Assembly: GCA_017515595.1 (NCBI GenBank)
Contig: JAFWFL010000073.1
Location: 1-61,709, forward strand
Source: Coriobacteriales bacterium
GTDB taxonomy: Bacteria > Actinomycetota > Coriobacteriia > Coriobacteriales > UMGS124
DNA: 61,709 bases
Reading direction: 5' to 3'
Both the position numbers and the translations under genes were made by a program. The notes below the pieces were generated by a model. It was not told the origin of the DNA. It saw only the letters and a program-made list of their open reading frames with translations, and made no database searches. This document shows, piece after piece, positions 34,692 through 43,555 of this stretch. Positions within the stretch are counted from its first letter, which is position 1. Every line of letters begins with the position of its first letter.

Positions 34692-35981
34692 TTAAGGTTT
34701 AAGCGCTGTTATGGGAACAACGTAGACGCTGTCATCTCTTTGATATGCGGCGTTTGACAGGCCGCAAATAACGCACATTGATCTTGGTCCTTTCCCGCTG
34801 TTCTGTATAAGTGTGTTTTTAATTTTGATAAGATTATCTGCGGCTTTGTCAATTTGGTTGGCGCCAAGTTTAATCTCGAAAGCACACCACTCGCCGTCAT
34901 CTGTTTCTATGACAGCATCAATTTCATTGTTTTTATAATCTTGGTAGTGGTATAACTGTGCTCCAAATGACTGGGCATATATTCTCAGATCTCTTTCTAC
35001 CAGTGCTTCAAACATAAAGCCAAATGATTCAAGGTCATTTTCCAGTTTTGCAGGTGTGAGTTTAAGAGCGGCGCAAGCAAGAGCTGGATCGCAAAAATGT
35101 CTTTTTTCTTGCTGTTTTATGCGAATAGATGACCGAATATTAGGTGAAAACGGTTTTTGGTTATCGATGAGGAACAACCGTAAGAATGAATTTAGATACC
35201 TGGCGATTGTTTCATTGGACAATATTTCACCATCTTGTTGCGAAATATCTTTTGACAGCGAAAGAACTGATGCAGTGGTTGACTCATTTCTTGCCAATGA
35301 TCTGAGTAACAGTCTAAGTTTGGGAATATCGTATCTGACATTCTCATCAAGCCTTTGAATATCATCATTTATCACGGTTTCAAGATAGCTATTTGGCATG
35401 ATAGAAATATTTCTTTCTTTAGTATTCAAATTGTCGGGCCAACCACCCCTGCATATCATGCATGAAAGATCGTGAAGTTTCTTTTGGCCGGTTAGAATCA
35501 TTCCTTTGAATTCCCCGGAGCAAATTGATTGCAAAGAAATATCTCCTGTAGAATCTCCTGATTCATATAGACTCATGGTATGCATTCGTATTCTTGCAAT
35601 CCTACCTGTTCCAGAATGCATAATGCCTTTATTGGTGGGAGTTGATGAGCCGGTAAGGATGAATTGCCCTTTTTTATTACTTTTATCAGCAGTCATTCTG
35701 ACTGCATCCCAAAGCGCAGGGACTTCTTGCCATTCGTCAATCAGTCTTGGGTTTTCACCAACAAGAACTGCAGAAGGTTCCATCTCTGCAAGGTGCCTAT
35801 TTTGGAAATTACGATCAGGATCGCCCACAAGAAATTCTGAATTAGCATGGTATGAAGATGTCCATGTTTTGCCACACCACTTTGGCCCTTCAATGCAGAG
35901 AGCTTTTGCTGTATCAAGATACTCGTTGATCGTGTTGTCAATAAGCCTTGGTTTATAGCTATTGATATCGACAATTTTCAT
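34692..35981 (-). CDS. AAA ATPase with DUF4143 domain
   Basis: A 429-residue relative of the protein at 30598 but from a different subgroup. Walker A is GPKWCGKT (~residue 33), then RLIDEWQEVPALWDAVR and sensor FILTGSSTP, GGWPDNL, and the C-terminal nuclease-like NEIDAVIETDDGEW with CAFEIKLG. The ATG at 35981 follows GGGGGCTGC; the frame upstream of it is AT-rich and unlikely to be coding. It is flanked by AT-rich DNA and a hairpin shared with the other ATPase locus, which marks this as accessory DNA. Function unknown. Confidence 0.82.
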   Translation of the reverse strand: MKIVDINSYKPRLIDNTINEYLDTAKALCIEGPKWCGKTWTSSYHANSEFLVGDPDRNFQNRHLAEMEPSAVLVGENPRLIDEWQEVPALWDAVRMTADKSNKKGQFILTGSSTPTNKGIMHSGTGRIARIRMHTMSLYESGDSTGDISLQSICSGEFKGMILTGQKKLHDLSCMICRGGWPDNLNTKERNISIMPNSYLETVINDDIQRLDENVRYDIPKLRLLLRSLARNESTTASVLSLSKDISQQDGEILSNETIARYLNSFLRLFLIDNQKPFSPNIRSSIRIKQQEKRHFCDPALACAALKLTPAKLENDLESFGFMFEALVERDLRIYAQSFGAQLYHYQDYKNNEIDAVIETDDGEWCAFEIKLGANQIDKAADNLIKIKNTLIQNSGKGPRSMCVICGLSNAAYQRDDSVYVVPITALKP

Positions 35982-36511
35982 AAGCAGCCCCCATTCAAAA
36001 TACTTGTAAATATTGTAATTATACAAAAGTATAATATACAGGTAATATGGAAATATTTATAAGATATACATGGCAATATTATGATAATATACTTAGAAAT
36101 ATTATCACCTATTAGACGCCATCGCACCATACCTCATGATTTGTTCTTTGATACGAAAGTTGGGCCTGTACTGGAGGCGGTCAATACAAGCGAATCCGCA
36201 CCCGCAGCAGCGGCAGAAGGTCAGGGCAACGGTCAACCTCAGCCTCCACAGACGTTTGACACAAATCGCGAGACACAACCAAGCTCCGGTATGCGCACAG
36301 ATTTTTATATGCAAGATAAAGTCAACGCCTTTTCAGGCATTACAGCCATAGCGTAAAACTAGACATCTAGCAAAAAGAAAACCTGACAAAAGGACAGACC
36401 TCTTGTCAGGTTTTTGACTTTTAATTATCCTCTGATATACAATCTGCTCAGAACATGGAATTGGGATTGGGAGGTGCGATGGACATATAGGAAGCATCAC
36501 TTGCTTGGAGA
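35982..36511. other. AT-rich intergenic region, 530 bp
   Basis: 35990-36110 is very AT-rich, with repeated AATATT and TATA words, and probably holds the ATPase promoter. Open frames at 36081-36356 (+) and 36105-36314 (-) have no ribosome binding site or recognisable content; I do not call either. A hairpin lies at 36377-36415. Confidence 0.6.
36377..36415. terminator. Hairpin AAAACCTGACAAAAGG...CTTGTCAGGTTTTT
   Basis: Near-identical to the hairpin at 30472-30507 in both stem and T tail, differing mainly in the loop. It lies between the reverse-strand ATPase and the small forward gene at 36512. Confidence 0.85.
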
Positions 36512-36889
36512 GTGACAAAGAAAGAAGCCAAAGCCATCTGCAAGCATATGGGCATCGACAAAGACAATATTCCTGAGGACACTGTCCCCGTATATGTGCC
36601 TGATCCGGTGGTTCTCAATGATTCTCACCGGGTTTACATCTCCCTGCTCGACGTTATAGGCAATCCAAAATTGGAACTCGAAGGAATTGACAAAGACCTC
36701 ATAGTAACCGCTCTTGGAGAGCTAAAGCAAAAAGGGCTGATCACCATCATACAAGGCCGCGATCCCAATTCAACAGACTATCATGATTACATGATGTCCG
36801 CGAATCGTGCAGAATTCATTAACTGGTACTTCTGCCGAGCCAATGAAGACATGGGTATTATAAAGAAAATCACCTCCCTGTTCACATAA
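36512..36889 (+). CDS. Hypothetical small protein, winged-helix-like C-terminus
   Basis: A 125-residue soluble protein I do not recognise. The middle (LDVIGNPKLELEGIDKDLIV then ALGELKQKGLITII) reads like a short winged helix, in which a recognition helix is followed by a 'KGLI' turn. The C-terminus is amphipathic. The GTG start at 36512 is preceded by TTGGAG and directly followed by Thr-Lys-Lys-Glu. It is 110 bp upstream of an acetyltransferase gene in the same direction. No function can be assigned. Confidence 0.55.
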   Translation: MTKKEAKAICKHMGIDKDNIPEDTVPVYVPDPVVLNDSHRVYISLLDVIGNPKLELEGIDKDLIVTALGELKQKGLITIIQGRDPNSTDYHDYMMSANRAEFINWYFCRANEDMGIIKKITSLFT

Positions 36890-36999
36890 TATCCCCCCAG
36901 AAACCCGGCATTGGTTGATTTGATGACACAAGAGAAGAACCCTCCTCAGCCCCTTGTTCTCAATGGATTATTATATATCAAAATCTCAACGGAGTTTAA

Positions 37000-37692
37000 G
37001 TGAAAGCCTTGATAGGGATGGACAATATTGCGATAGATTATTTGGGAATTGAACGTGTGTTACAGCGGGGAACAGGAACAATTCTCGAGCAACGCAATGA
37101 CGCGCTTTTGGTAAGAGACAGCGTGAGTGGAGCATACCTTTTGGCATGCGGGGATGTGGGCCTTGGGATTTCACTGCTTGACAAACATATAAGCCGGGAG
37201 TGCAACCTGCTCATGGTTTCAAACGTACTTCTCGGAAGAAGAGCTTACGAGAAGTACGGGTTTGCCGAGAAGCTCGAATGCTATCAAGTCGCATATTATG
37301 GTGAAGCCCCGGCTATCGATACTCGAATCTCCGTGCGGACAGCCACAAAGAGCGATCTTGCGCTTCTCGTAGAAACCTATCATTTAATCAGTCCTGAAGA
37401 AATGGAAATTGTTATATCGAGAGAAGCGCTTCTCCTGGGTTATGTCCAAAATCAGCTGGTAGGGTTTATTGGAGAACACCTTGAAGGAAGCATGGGACTG
37501 TTGTATGTCTTCCCGGAGTTCAGGCGTCAGGGGTTTGCTACCGAGCTCGAAAAGATTTATATCGCAAAAACAATGGAACAAGGATATGTACCCTTTGGCC
37601 AGGCAGAAAAGAATAACAAAGAATCCCTGGCCCTCCAGAAAAAGCTCGGCATGACACAGTCCCAAAATCTCATATGCTGGATGTGGAAATAA
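37000..37692 (+). CDS. GNAT-family N-acetyltransferase
   Basis: A 230-residue protein with a C-terminal GNAT fold. The acetyl-CoA pyrophosphate loop is RRQGFA in LYVFPEFRRQGFATELEKIY (residues ~168-187), preceded by beta strands VGFIGEHLEGSMG. The N-terminal ~110 residues form a second, GNAT-like half with no intact loop. The GTG at 37000 follows GGAG; an ATG at 37018 is an alternative. The substrate is unknown. It converges on the nucleotidase gene, 4 bp away. Confidence 0.8.
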   Translation: MKALIGMDNIAIDYLGIERVLQRGTGTILEQRNDALLVRDSVSGAYLLACGDVGLGISLLDKHISRECNLLMVSNVLLGRRAYEKYGFAEKLECYQVAYYGEAPAIDTRISVRTATKSDLALLVETYHLISPEEMEIVISREALLLGYVQNQLVGFIGEHLEGSMGLLYVFPEFRRQGFATELEKIYIAKTMEQGYVPFGQAEKNNKESLALQKKLGMTQSQNLICWMWK

Positions 37693-37696
37693 ACCT

Positions 37697-39679
37697 TTAC
37701 ATAGTAATGACAGGCCAGGAGCACATTTCGTTTTGGACTAAGCCATAGCCCACATAGTTATTAACATAAGTCTCATCAATGCGAGTGGCAGGATCTGTAT
37801 CTTCCGGAGGCATGATCGCAAGGGAATGAGGACCATCTTCGAGCTCAATGGATACAAATCCCTGCTCATCTGAGGTTACGTCAACAGAGTCGCCGCTGTC
37901 AATCTGGATACTGGCAGAGGTATTCGCAAGGGGCTGGCCGGTGTTGTCTGCAAGGATTATTTTTGCGGTCCACGTAGGCGCGGGTTCAAAGCCCTCTGTT
38001 CTAAACAGAATATTTCCTTTTGTACCCGTCAGGAGCGGAAGACCGTTAAAATTATTGAGTTCGTTTAAATATGCAATATATTTCTCAAGAGCTTCGAGAA
38101 TACCGCCAATCTCGGCAACAAGTTCGACATCTGCCAACGGTGTATAACCGCCGGTCATGACAAAAGAATTGGATACCAGTATAACTGGTGTTTGATCATC
38201 TGTCAGGTCGAGTGGTTCAGAAGCACCGTCGAGAGTAATCGAAACCACACGGCTGCCTACTGCCATGTTGGCATCAACTACTACGGTAAGACCGCTGGTC
38301 TGCATAAAATTACTGAATGCCTCTTTTTGTAACAGCATGCCGGTCTGTATATCCTGTCCGTTACAATTAGAAAAACCAAATTCAAATACACCCTTGAGAA
38401 ACGCCGGAGTAACCCTTTTTATCATGACCGTATTTGCATAGGGGCTGATACTTACAAGATCGCCCTTTGTAAGCATGCCTCTGGTTAGAATATCGCGCGA
38501 ATTACCTCCGTTCATAACGCTAACCATTGCCGCGTCATCAGCGCCAATGCTTTTGAGGTATTCAGAAGCAACATAAAGGTATGATTCGCAGACGAGATCG
38601 CCGTAGTTTGACTCGACAATGCGAGCAGACGAGACGCTGCACCAGCTGCCATGTTGTCCGGCCCAGAGGGTAGTTGGGTTCAGACAAATTTCAGCGCTCA
38701 GGATTTTTTGCTGGCCGGCAGAAACCCTGTCAAGCTCCTGGGTAACCTCATCGTTTGGCTGAGTGGTATTGATTACCGTAGTGAGTTCCAAAAGCTCTTC
38801 TGTGCAAGAGACAACGTCGTTTCCAAAGTTGAGCGTAAGCTTGCCGACCGCGCTGAGATAGCAGCCGGTCTGAACAACTGCTATACCATGTACCACGGTG
38901 TTTTCTACGGAATGACTATGTCCGTCAATGATTGCCGTTAATTTGGATGCTGCTTCATCTGAGAGGTACTGGGCAAGTTGGGTTCCTTCGCACGGAACAG
39001 AGTTATCGCCCAGATGAGCTAAGCATATAATGGCATCAACGTTTTGCTGAGCGAGTTCTGCTATCTGGGCTTCAGCGGTTTTGATTTCGTCTATAAACGT
39101 GATACCCTGAATTACATCAGGCAATACAGACCAAGCGGTTGCGTTGGTTGTGAGACCAAACACGCCAATACGTCTTCCTCCGCATTCAAGCACTGCCGAG
39201 GCTCCGTTCCCGCTGCAGCCGGTATTGGCGGTGACAGGGATACCTTCGCTGTTTATGACATTCGCACTGAGCATAGGAAAGCCGGCTGCCGCAGCACGTT
39301 CCAAAAGGATGTCAATGCCATAATCAAATTCATGATTTCCCAGGCACATGGCATCATAGCCTGTCTTATTCATAACCTCTATACAGTCTTCACCTTTGGT
39401 AAGCGATGCAAACGGGGAACCTTGTATCTCATCGCCGGCATCAACCAAAAGGGCATTTGGTACACTATTTTTGAGGGCAGATACGTAGTCTGCTCCGATA
39501 ACGCTTTTACCGTTGCCGACTAAATACCCGTGCATATCGTTAGTGTGGAATATGACAATCTCCTGGGCAGGGGATTCCTGAGAAGCAAATGCGGCGTCAC
39601 AAGTTTTTCCTACCGCAGCAAGCCCCATTGTTGCCAAACTTGCCTTGGTAAACTCCCGCCTGCTGATCACGCGATACAT
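37697..39679 (-). CDS. Tat-exported 5'-nucleotidase/metallophosphatase (UshA-like)
   Basis: A 660-residue exported phosphatase. The Tat signal SRREFTKAS is at residues 6-14. The metallophosphatase motifs are FHTNDMHGY (~45), DAGDEIQGSP (~80), GNHEFDYG (~115), AHLGDNSVP and DGHSHS. The 5'-nucleotidase C-terminal domain starts near ~345, with NGGNSRDI and ISPYANTV. It ends in an extra Ig-like or Cna-B-like domain of ~70 residues (LADNTGQPLANTSASIQI). It should release phosphate and nucleosides from nucleotides outside the cell. The ATG at 39679 follows GGGGAGC. The extra C-terminal domain may anchor it to the envelope. Confidence 0.87.
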   Translation of the reverse strand: MYRVISRREFTKASLATMGLAAVGKTCDAAFASQESPAQEIVIFHTNDMHGYLVGNGKSVIGADYVSALKNSVPNALLVDAGDEIQGSPFASLTKGEDCIEVMNKTGYDAMCLGNHEFDYGIDILLERAAAAGFPMLSANVINSEGIPVTANTGCSGNGASAVLECGGRRIGVFGLTTNATAWSVLPDVIQGITFIDEIKTAEAQIAELAQQNVDAIICLAHLGDNSVPCEGTQLAQYLSDEAASKLTAIIDGHSHSVENTVVHGIAVVQTGCYLSAVGKLTLNFGNDVVSCTEELLELTTVINTTQPNDEVTQELDRVSAGQQKILSAEICLNPTTLWAGQHGSWCSVSSARIVESNYGDLVCESYLYVASEYLKSIGADDAAMVSVMNGGNSRDILTRGMLTKGDLVSISPYANTVMIKRVTPAFLKGVFEFGFSNCNGQDIQTGMLLQKEAFSNFMQTSGLTVVVDANMAVGSRVVSITLDGASEPLDLTDDQTPVILVSNSFVMTGGYTPLADVELVAEIGGILEALEKYIAYLNELNNFNGLPLLTGTKGNILFRTEGFEPAPTWTAKIILADNTGQPLANTSASIQIDSGDSVDVTSDEQGFVSIELEDGPHSLAIMPPEDTDPATRIDETYVNNYVGYGLVQNEMCSWPVITM

Positions 39680-39753
39680 ATGCTCCCCTTCCACCATAAT
39701 AACTGTTGTTTTTGGAGTATATCACTTTTTTTACAAACCTGTCAGTTTCTTTG

Positions 39754-40386
39754 TTATCTTTTCTTGATGGGATGTCTGATTACGGTTTTGAGCTTTTCGG
39801 GGGCGACCTTTCTTGCATCGCTTAGATATATTTCATGGTGGAGTCTTTGAGTGGTGATATCGAGAGCATAGCCTTCTTGCTCCATATATTGATGCATGAG
39901 TGCAACGGTCGCGGGTTCCTCGTCATAAAAGCCAATATGCATACATTGGACGCATAATCCCTCGTTATAGGTGTAAAATTCAACTTTTGAGAAATCCATT
40001 TTCTTTTTCTTGGTTGCTTCTTCAACGGCCCAGTCAAACTCTGCTTTGGTAACAAAATCAGGAAGACGGATGACGGATATCCATTTGAAGTCTTCTTTAT
40101 GGGTATAGTCAATTCCGGTTATGCCATCCTGCCACCAAAAGCCTTCGAGCGGAGGCACAACGTAATCAAAATAACCATCAATTTGGTGACTGCCCATCTT
40201 ACTCATTTTGATGGTAAAAGCGATGCCATATAACAGGCCAATGGACTGTTTGTACTCGCCGTCCTCAACATTTGGGTCACCCTGGCCGCGAACCGCTATA
40301 TAGTTCATGCTTGGCACGGTTACAATACCAGGCTTGTTCTTTGGCATATAGAACTCTTTGTATTCCTTTTTGTAATCAAAAGCCAT
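39754..40386 (-). CDS. GyrI-like small-molecule-binding domain protein
   Basis: A 210-residue protein of the GyrI-like/SHS2 family: YKEFYMPKNKPGIVTVPSMN near the N-terminus, then YIAVRGQGDPN, WWQDGITGIDY and a C-terminal HHEIYLSDARKVAPEKLKTV. Members bind small hydrophobic compounds; some are stand-alone relatives of drug-binding domains of AraC/MerR regulators. There is no DNA-binding domain here. The ATG at 40386 follows AGGGAG; the longer frame from 40446 has no site. It stands alone between two intergenic gaps. Confidence 0.83.
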   Translation of the reverse strand: MAFDYKKEYKEFYMPKNKPGIVTVPSMNYIAVRGQGDPNVEDGEYKQSIGLLYGIAFTIKMSKMGSHQIDGYFDYVVPPLEGFWWQDGITGIDYTHKEDFKWISVIRLPDFVTKAEFDWAVEEATKKKKMDFSKVEFYTYNEGLCVQCMHIGFYDEEPATVALMHQYMEQEGYALDITTQRLHHEIYLSDARKVAPEKLKTVIRHPIKKR

Positions 40387-40641
40387 TGTTACTCCCTCTG
40401 TAGAAACTGGTTGAGCAATCTGGACCCATTGTATCATTGTTTTCAAGAAGGGGGAAACAGAGAAAGCTGACTGGATTCATGGAGAGCGACCAGTCTGGAT
40501 AACGTCTCAGATAAGCGAATGATTGCCGATTCTAAGATAAATGTGAACTTAAGGTAACTTTTCGGATGTGAATCTTGATTTCGCAATAATATGTATGATA
40601 AAATATATTTGTATCAAACATAATTAACGAGTGAGGGAGTT

Positions 40642-41088
40642 ATGGAATACGATTATCATGAAGCGATGAAGCTTTCTCATCAGCTTTGCTTTCCGCTCTA
40701 TGCTGCAGCAAGGAACGTGACTAACCTTTACACGCCCTGGTTAAAGCCGTTGGGCTTAACCTATACGCAATACATTGTCTTTTTGGTCTTATGGGAAAAA
40801 GATGGTATCTCTGTCTCGGAGATCGGAGAAAAGCTGATGCTTGACAACGGTACGCTTTCTCCCTTACTGAAAAAGATGGAGCAAGCAGGCTATATTATGA
40901 GACGGCGGTGCCGTGATGATGACCGTGTGGTCGAGATCACCCTTACAGATGAAGGCAGGGCATTGCAAGAAAAAGCAAAAGATATTCCTGCTCAGGTAGC
41001 AAATTGCATTAACCTGCCGTCTGAAAAAGCACAAATGCTGTATACGCTTCTTTATGAACTGTTGCATAACAGTCAATCAAAAAACTGA
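40642..41088 (+). CDS. MarR-family transcriptional regulator
   Basis: A 148-residue winged-helix regulator with the MarR core: TYTQYIVFLVLWEKDGISVS, then EIGEKLMLDNGTLSPLLKKMEQAGYI and a basic wing RRRCRDDDRVVEITLT. Its first ~25 residues include one Cys (LSHQLCFPLY), as in OhrR-type peroxide sensors, whose reactive Cys lies in a similar place. With a glutathione peroxidase 13 bp downstream, it is probably an OhrR-like peroxide-responsive repressor of this operon. Start ATG follows GAGGGAG. Confidence 0.88.
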   Translation: MEYDYHEAMKLSHQLCFPLYAAARNVTNLYTPWLKPLGLTYTQYIVFLVLWEKDGISVSEIGEKLMLDNGTLSPLLKKMEQAGYIMRRRCRDDDRVVEITLTDEGRALQEKAKDIPAQVANCINLPSEKAQMLYTLLYELLHNSQSKN

Positions 41089-41101
41089 AGGGAGTTATCA
41101 A

Positions 41102-41653
41102 ATGAAAACCGTATATGATTTTACCGTAAAGGACAGACAAGGAAACGATGTAAGCCTCTCTGAGTATCAGGGAAAGGTGCTCCTGATTGTCAACACGGCG
41201 ACCGGGTGCGGATTCACACCGCATTACGACCCGCTTGAGGCTATGTATAAGGACTTCAGGGAGCAGGGCTTTGAGATTCTCGACTTCCCCTGCAATCAAT
41301 TTGCGAATCAAGCGCCGGGAACTGACAGCGAGATTCATGATTTTTGTACGCTCAAATTTGGGACGGAGTTTCCGCAGTTCGCAAAGATTGATGTCAATGG
41401 CGAAAACGCCGATCCGCTGTTTGCATATCTTGCGGGAGAAAAACCGTTTGGGGGTTTTGGTAAAGGGATTAAAAGCACAGCAATGAATAAATTCGCTGCT
41501 ATGAATAACAAGCAATTTGGTGACAAGGCGTACATCAAGTGGAATTTCACGAAGTTTTTGATTGATAGGGAAGGCAAGGTTGTTGCCAGATTTGAACCTA
41601 CTGTAGACATGGCTGACGTTCGAGCGGCGGTAGCTGTGGAATTGGATAAATAA
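41102..41653 (+). CDS. Glutathione peroxidase family protein (Cys type)
   Basis: A 183-residue thiol peroxidase. The peroxidatic Cys36 is in NTATGCGFTPHY, Gln67 is in DFPCNQFANQAPG, and the Trp-Asn pair is in YIKWNFTKFLI. The active-site residue is Cys, not selenocysteine. Bacterial members normally use thioredoxin. The ATG at 41102 follows GAAGGGAG; it overlaps the next gene by one base. In this anaerobe it would remove peroxides, with the MarR gene as its sensor. Confidence 0.92.
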   Translation: MKTVYDFTVKDRQGNDVSLSEYQGKVLLIVNTATGCGFTPHYDPLEAMYKDFREQGFEILDFPCNQFANQAPGTDSEIHDFCTLKFGTEFPQFAKIDVNGENADPLFAYLAGEKPFGGFGKGIKSTAMNKFAAMNNKQFGDKAYIKWNFTKFLIDREGKVVARFEPTVDMADVRAAVAVELDK

Positions 41654-42753
41654 TGACTATTGAAAATAGTTTTGACATTCAGCGTTATTTGGTTGAAGGC
41701 GTAGAAAGCTTGATGCGCGATGTGTTGCGGGCGACGCTGAGTGATCCGCGTGAAAGCGCATTTATGACACGCTTTGCTGCAGCGTCGGCTTTGGCATCAA
41801 AGCGCAGAGAGAATCAAGAAAAAGAAGGGCTCCATGTTCCCTCGTTTCTGATTGCAAGCATTACCTCATCTTGCAATCTCCACTGTGCCGGATGTTACTC
41901 ACGCGCCAATCATGCAACAGAGGATTGTGCACCAAAAAGCCAGCTTACCAGCGATCAATGGCTTGAAATTTTTTCACAGGCACAGAAGCTTGGCGTGAGT
42001 TTTATTCTTCTGGCGGGTGGTGAGCCGTTGCTGAGACCTGACATCATTGAATGCGCAGGGAAAATGGGTAGTATCCTGTTTCCTATCTTCACAAACGGCA
42101 TTTTAATTGATAATACATACCTGAATATCTTTGACAAGTACCGGAATCTCTTCCCTATCTTGAGCATCGAGGGAGATCGGGGGATCACAGGTGTCCGGCG
42201 CGGTGCCGGTGTGTATGACAAGCTCATGAGAAGTATGGAAAAGCTTCAGCAGAAGGGACTGCTGTTTGGCTGTTCCATCACTGTGACAACGGAGAACCTC
42301 GACGAGGTTCTTTCCGATACATTCGTGCAGTCCCTTGCGGAGAAGGGCTGTAAAGTCGTGTTCTATATCAAATATGTTCCCGTCACGGAGGAGGCGGCTC
42401 ATCTTGCTCCGGGGGATAAAGAGCGTGAGATTATAAAAACAGGTATTAACCGCCTCCGCACAGAGCATAACGATATTGTGTTTGTTTCTTTCCCCGGAGA
42501 TGAGAAGGCCTCTGGCGGTTGTCTTGCAGCGGGAAGAGGCTTCTTCCACATTAACTCACACGGAGGCGCTGAACCCTGCCCGTTCTCGCCGTATTCTGAT
42601 ATCAATGTTGTAGAGACTTCTCTGAAGGATGCCCTGAATTCCAAATTGTTCCTGGAACTGCGTGATGGAGGCTATTTGCTGGAGGATCATGCGGGCGGTT
42701 GCGTTCTCTATGAGAAACAAAAGCAAGTAGAAGAGATAGTATCGAGGCAATAG
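41653..42753 (+). CDS. Radical SAM protein
   Basis: A 366-residue radical SAM enzyme. The [4Fe-4S] motif CNLHCAGC is at residues ~74-81, the SAM-binding GGEP at ~116, and the rest is a TIM-barrel half. The C-terminal ~75 residues hold further Cys (SGGCLAAGRG, EPCPFSPYSD, GGCVLYEKQ), suggesting an auxiliary cluster (SPASM/twitch-like). The start overlaps the peroxidase stop (TAATG), so it is translationally coupled. The link of a radical SAM enzyme to a peroxidase and MarR regulator is notable; the substrate is unknown. Confidence 0.87.
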   Translation: MTIENSFDIQRYLVEGVESLMRDVLRATLSDPRESAFMTRFAAASALASKRRENQEKEGLHVPSFLIASITSSCNLHCAGCYSRANHATEDCAPKSQLTSDQWLEIFSQAQKLGVSFILLAGGEPLLRPDIIECAGKMGSILFPIFTNGILIDNTYLNIFDKYRNLFPILSIEGDRGITGVRRGAGVYDKLMRSMEKLQQKGLLFGCSITVTTENLDEVLSDTFVQSLAEKGCKVVFYIKYVPVTEEAAHLAPGDKEREIIKTGINRLRTEHNDIVFVSFPGDEKASGGCLAAGRGFFHINSHGGAEPCPFSPYSDINVVETSLKDALNSKLFLELRDGGYLLEDHAGGCVLYEKQKQVEEIVSRQ

Positions 42754-42807
42754 TAAGTCTGAGTGTGAAAACAACCGGGAATGGATTGGAATTTTCTTTC
42801 TGATACC

Positions 42808-43392
42808 TTAAAGTTTCTTTTTGAACAGGCCGTGGTGGTTGCAATATGCGTAGAGATACTTTACCCGGTTGATTTTGAATCTTGCCTCGGCGCTGCCTTC
42901 AGGGTAGAGTTTTACAAATTGAATCCCCTGGTCAGATACTGCAGCTAAGAACGAGATGTAGTGATCTTTGGTCATGGGATGGTTGACGGTTACGTAGTAT
43001 TCGTCTTCGACAATCTCTATCTGCAACTCGTGGGATAAATCTTCCTCTTCCGGCTCGAGCGGTGGCAGGCTTATTCCACAGCAGCAAATAACGGCTTCAC
43101 CGGTTGCCTGTATCACATTGCCGCAAACCGGACATACATAAAAACGAGCTTTCTTGATATTGGATGATCTGTTTCTGTTTGTGACGGTATCGCCCGAGAA
43201 CAGCTCTATAACAGAGATGTCGAGTGCCTTTGCGAGCGGCTCTAAAAGAGTAATATCCGGCAGTCCCTGGCCGGTCTCCCACTTGCTTACCGCTTTGCTG
43301 CTCACAAAGATCTTCTCGGCAAGCTCTTCTTGCGTAAGCTTTTTATTTTCGCGAAGCTTGCGAATCACAGCTCCGGTAACATACCTATCCAT
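42808..43392 (-). CDS. XRE-type HTH regulator fused to a desulfoferrodoxin-like domain
   Basis: A 194-residue protein in three parts. The HTH_3 domain (residues 5-60) includes LTQEELAEKIFVSSKAVSKW. A desulforedoxin-like centre spans 85-106, with Cys87-x2-Cys90 and Cys104-Cys105. A superoxide-reductase-like domain spans 118-190. The five SOR iron ligands have candidates at the right spacing: His121, His138 (NHPM), His144 (DHY), Cys184 and His187 (YCNHHG). It probably senses superoxide or redox state and regulates transcription directly, or detoxifies as well. Start ATG follows GAGGAGG. It converges on the peroxidase operon, so it may control that region. Confidence 0.83.
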   Translation of the reverse strand: MDRYVTGAVIRKLRENKKLTQEELAEKIFVSSKAVSKWETGQGLPDITLLEPLAKALDISVIELFSGDTVTNRNRSSNIKKARFYVCPVCGNVIQATGEAVICCCGISLPPLEPEEEDLSHELQIEIVEDEYYVTVNHPMTKDHYISFLAAVSDQGIQFVKLYPEGSAEARFKINRVKYLYAYCNHHGLFKKKL

Positions 43393-43491
43393 TGATTGTA
43401 CCTCCTCATGCTTTAAACTTGTATTTTAAGCCTATCATATGCATGCTGAAGCTACAACCTACGCATCGTGGATGATGTTTTTCACTTTGAA

Positions 43492-43532
43492 AGCGGGCCC
43501 ACGGTAAATATAAAGCCGTGGGTCCGCTTTTG
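43492..43532. terminator. Terminator hairpin after the exported-protein gene
   Basis: AAGCGGGCCCACGG pairs with CCGTGGGTCCGCTT (one G-U) around TAAATATAAAG, with T/A tails on both sides. It lies 24 bp beyond the 3' end of the gene at 43556. Confidence 0.85.
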
Positions 43533-43555
43533 ATAATCAGTGCTTTTCAGAAGGA

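Noticed and set aside
36081-36356. 91-codon frame upstream of the ATPase at 34692
   Set aside because: No ribosome binding site, low-complexity Ala/Gln/Pro content, and an equally long frame on the opposite strand.
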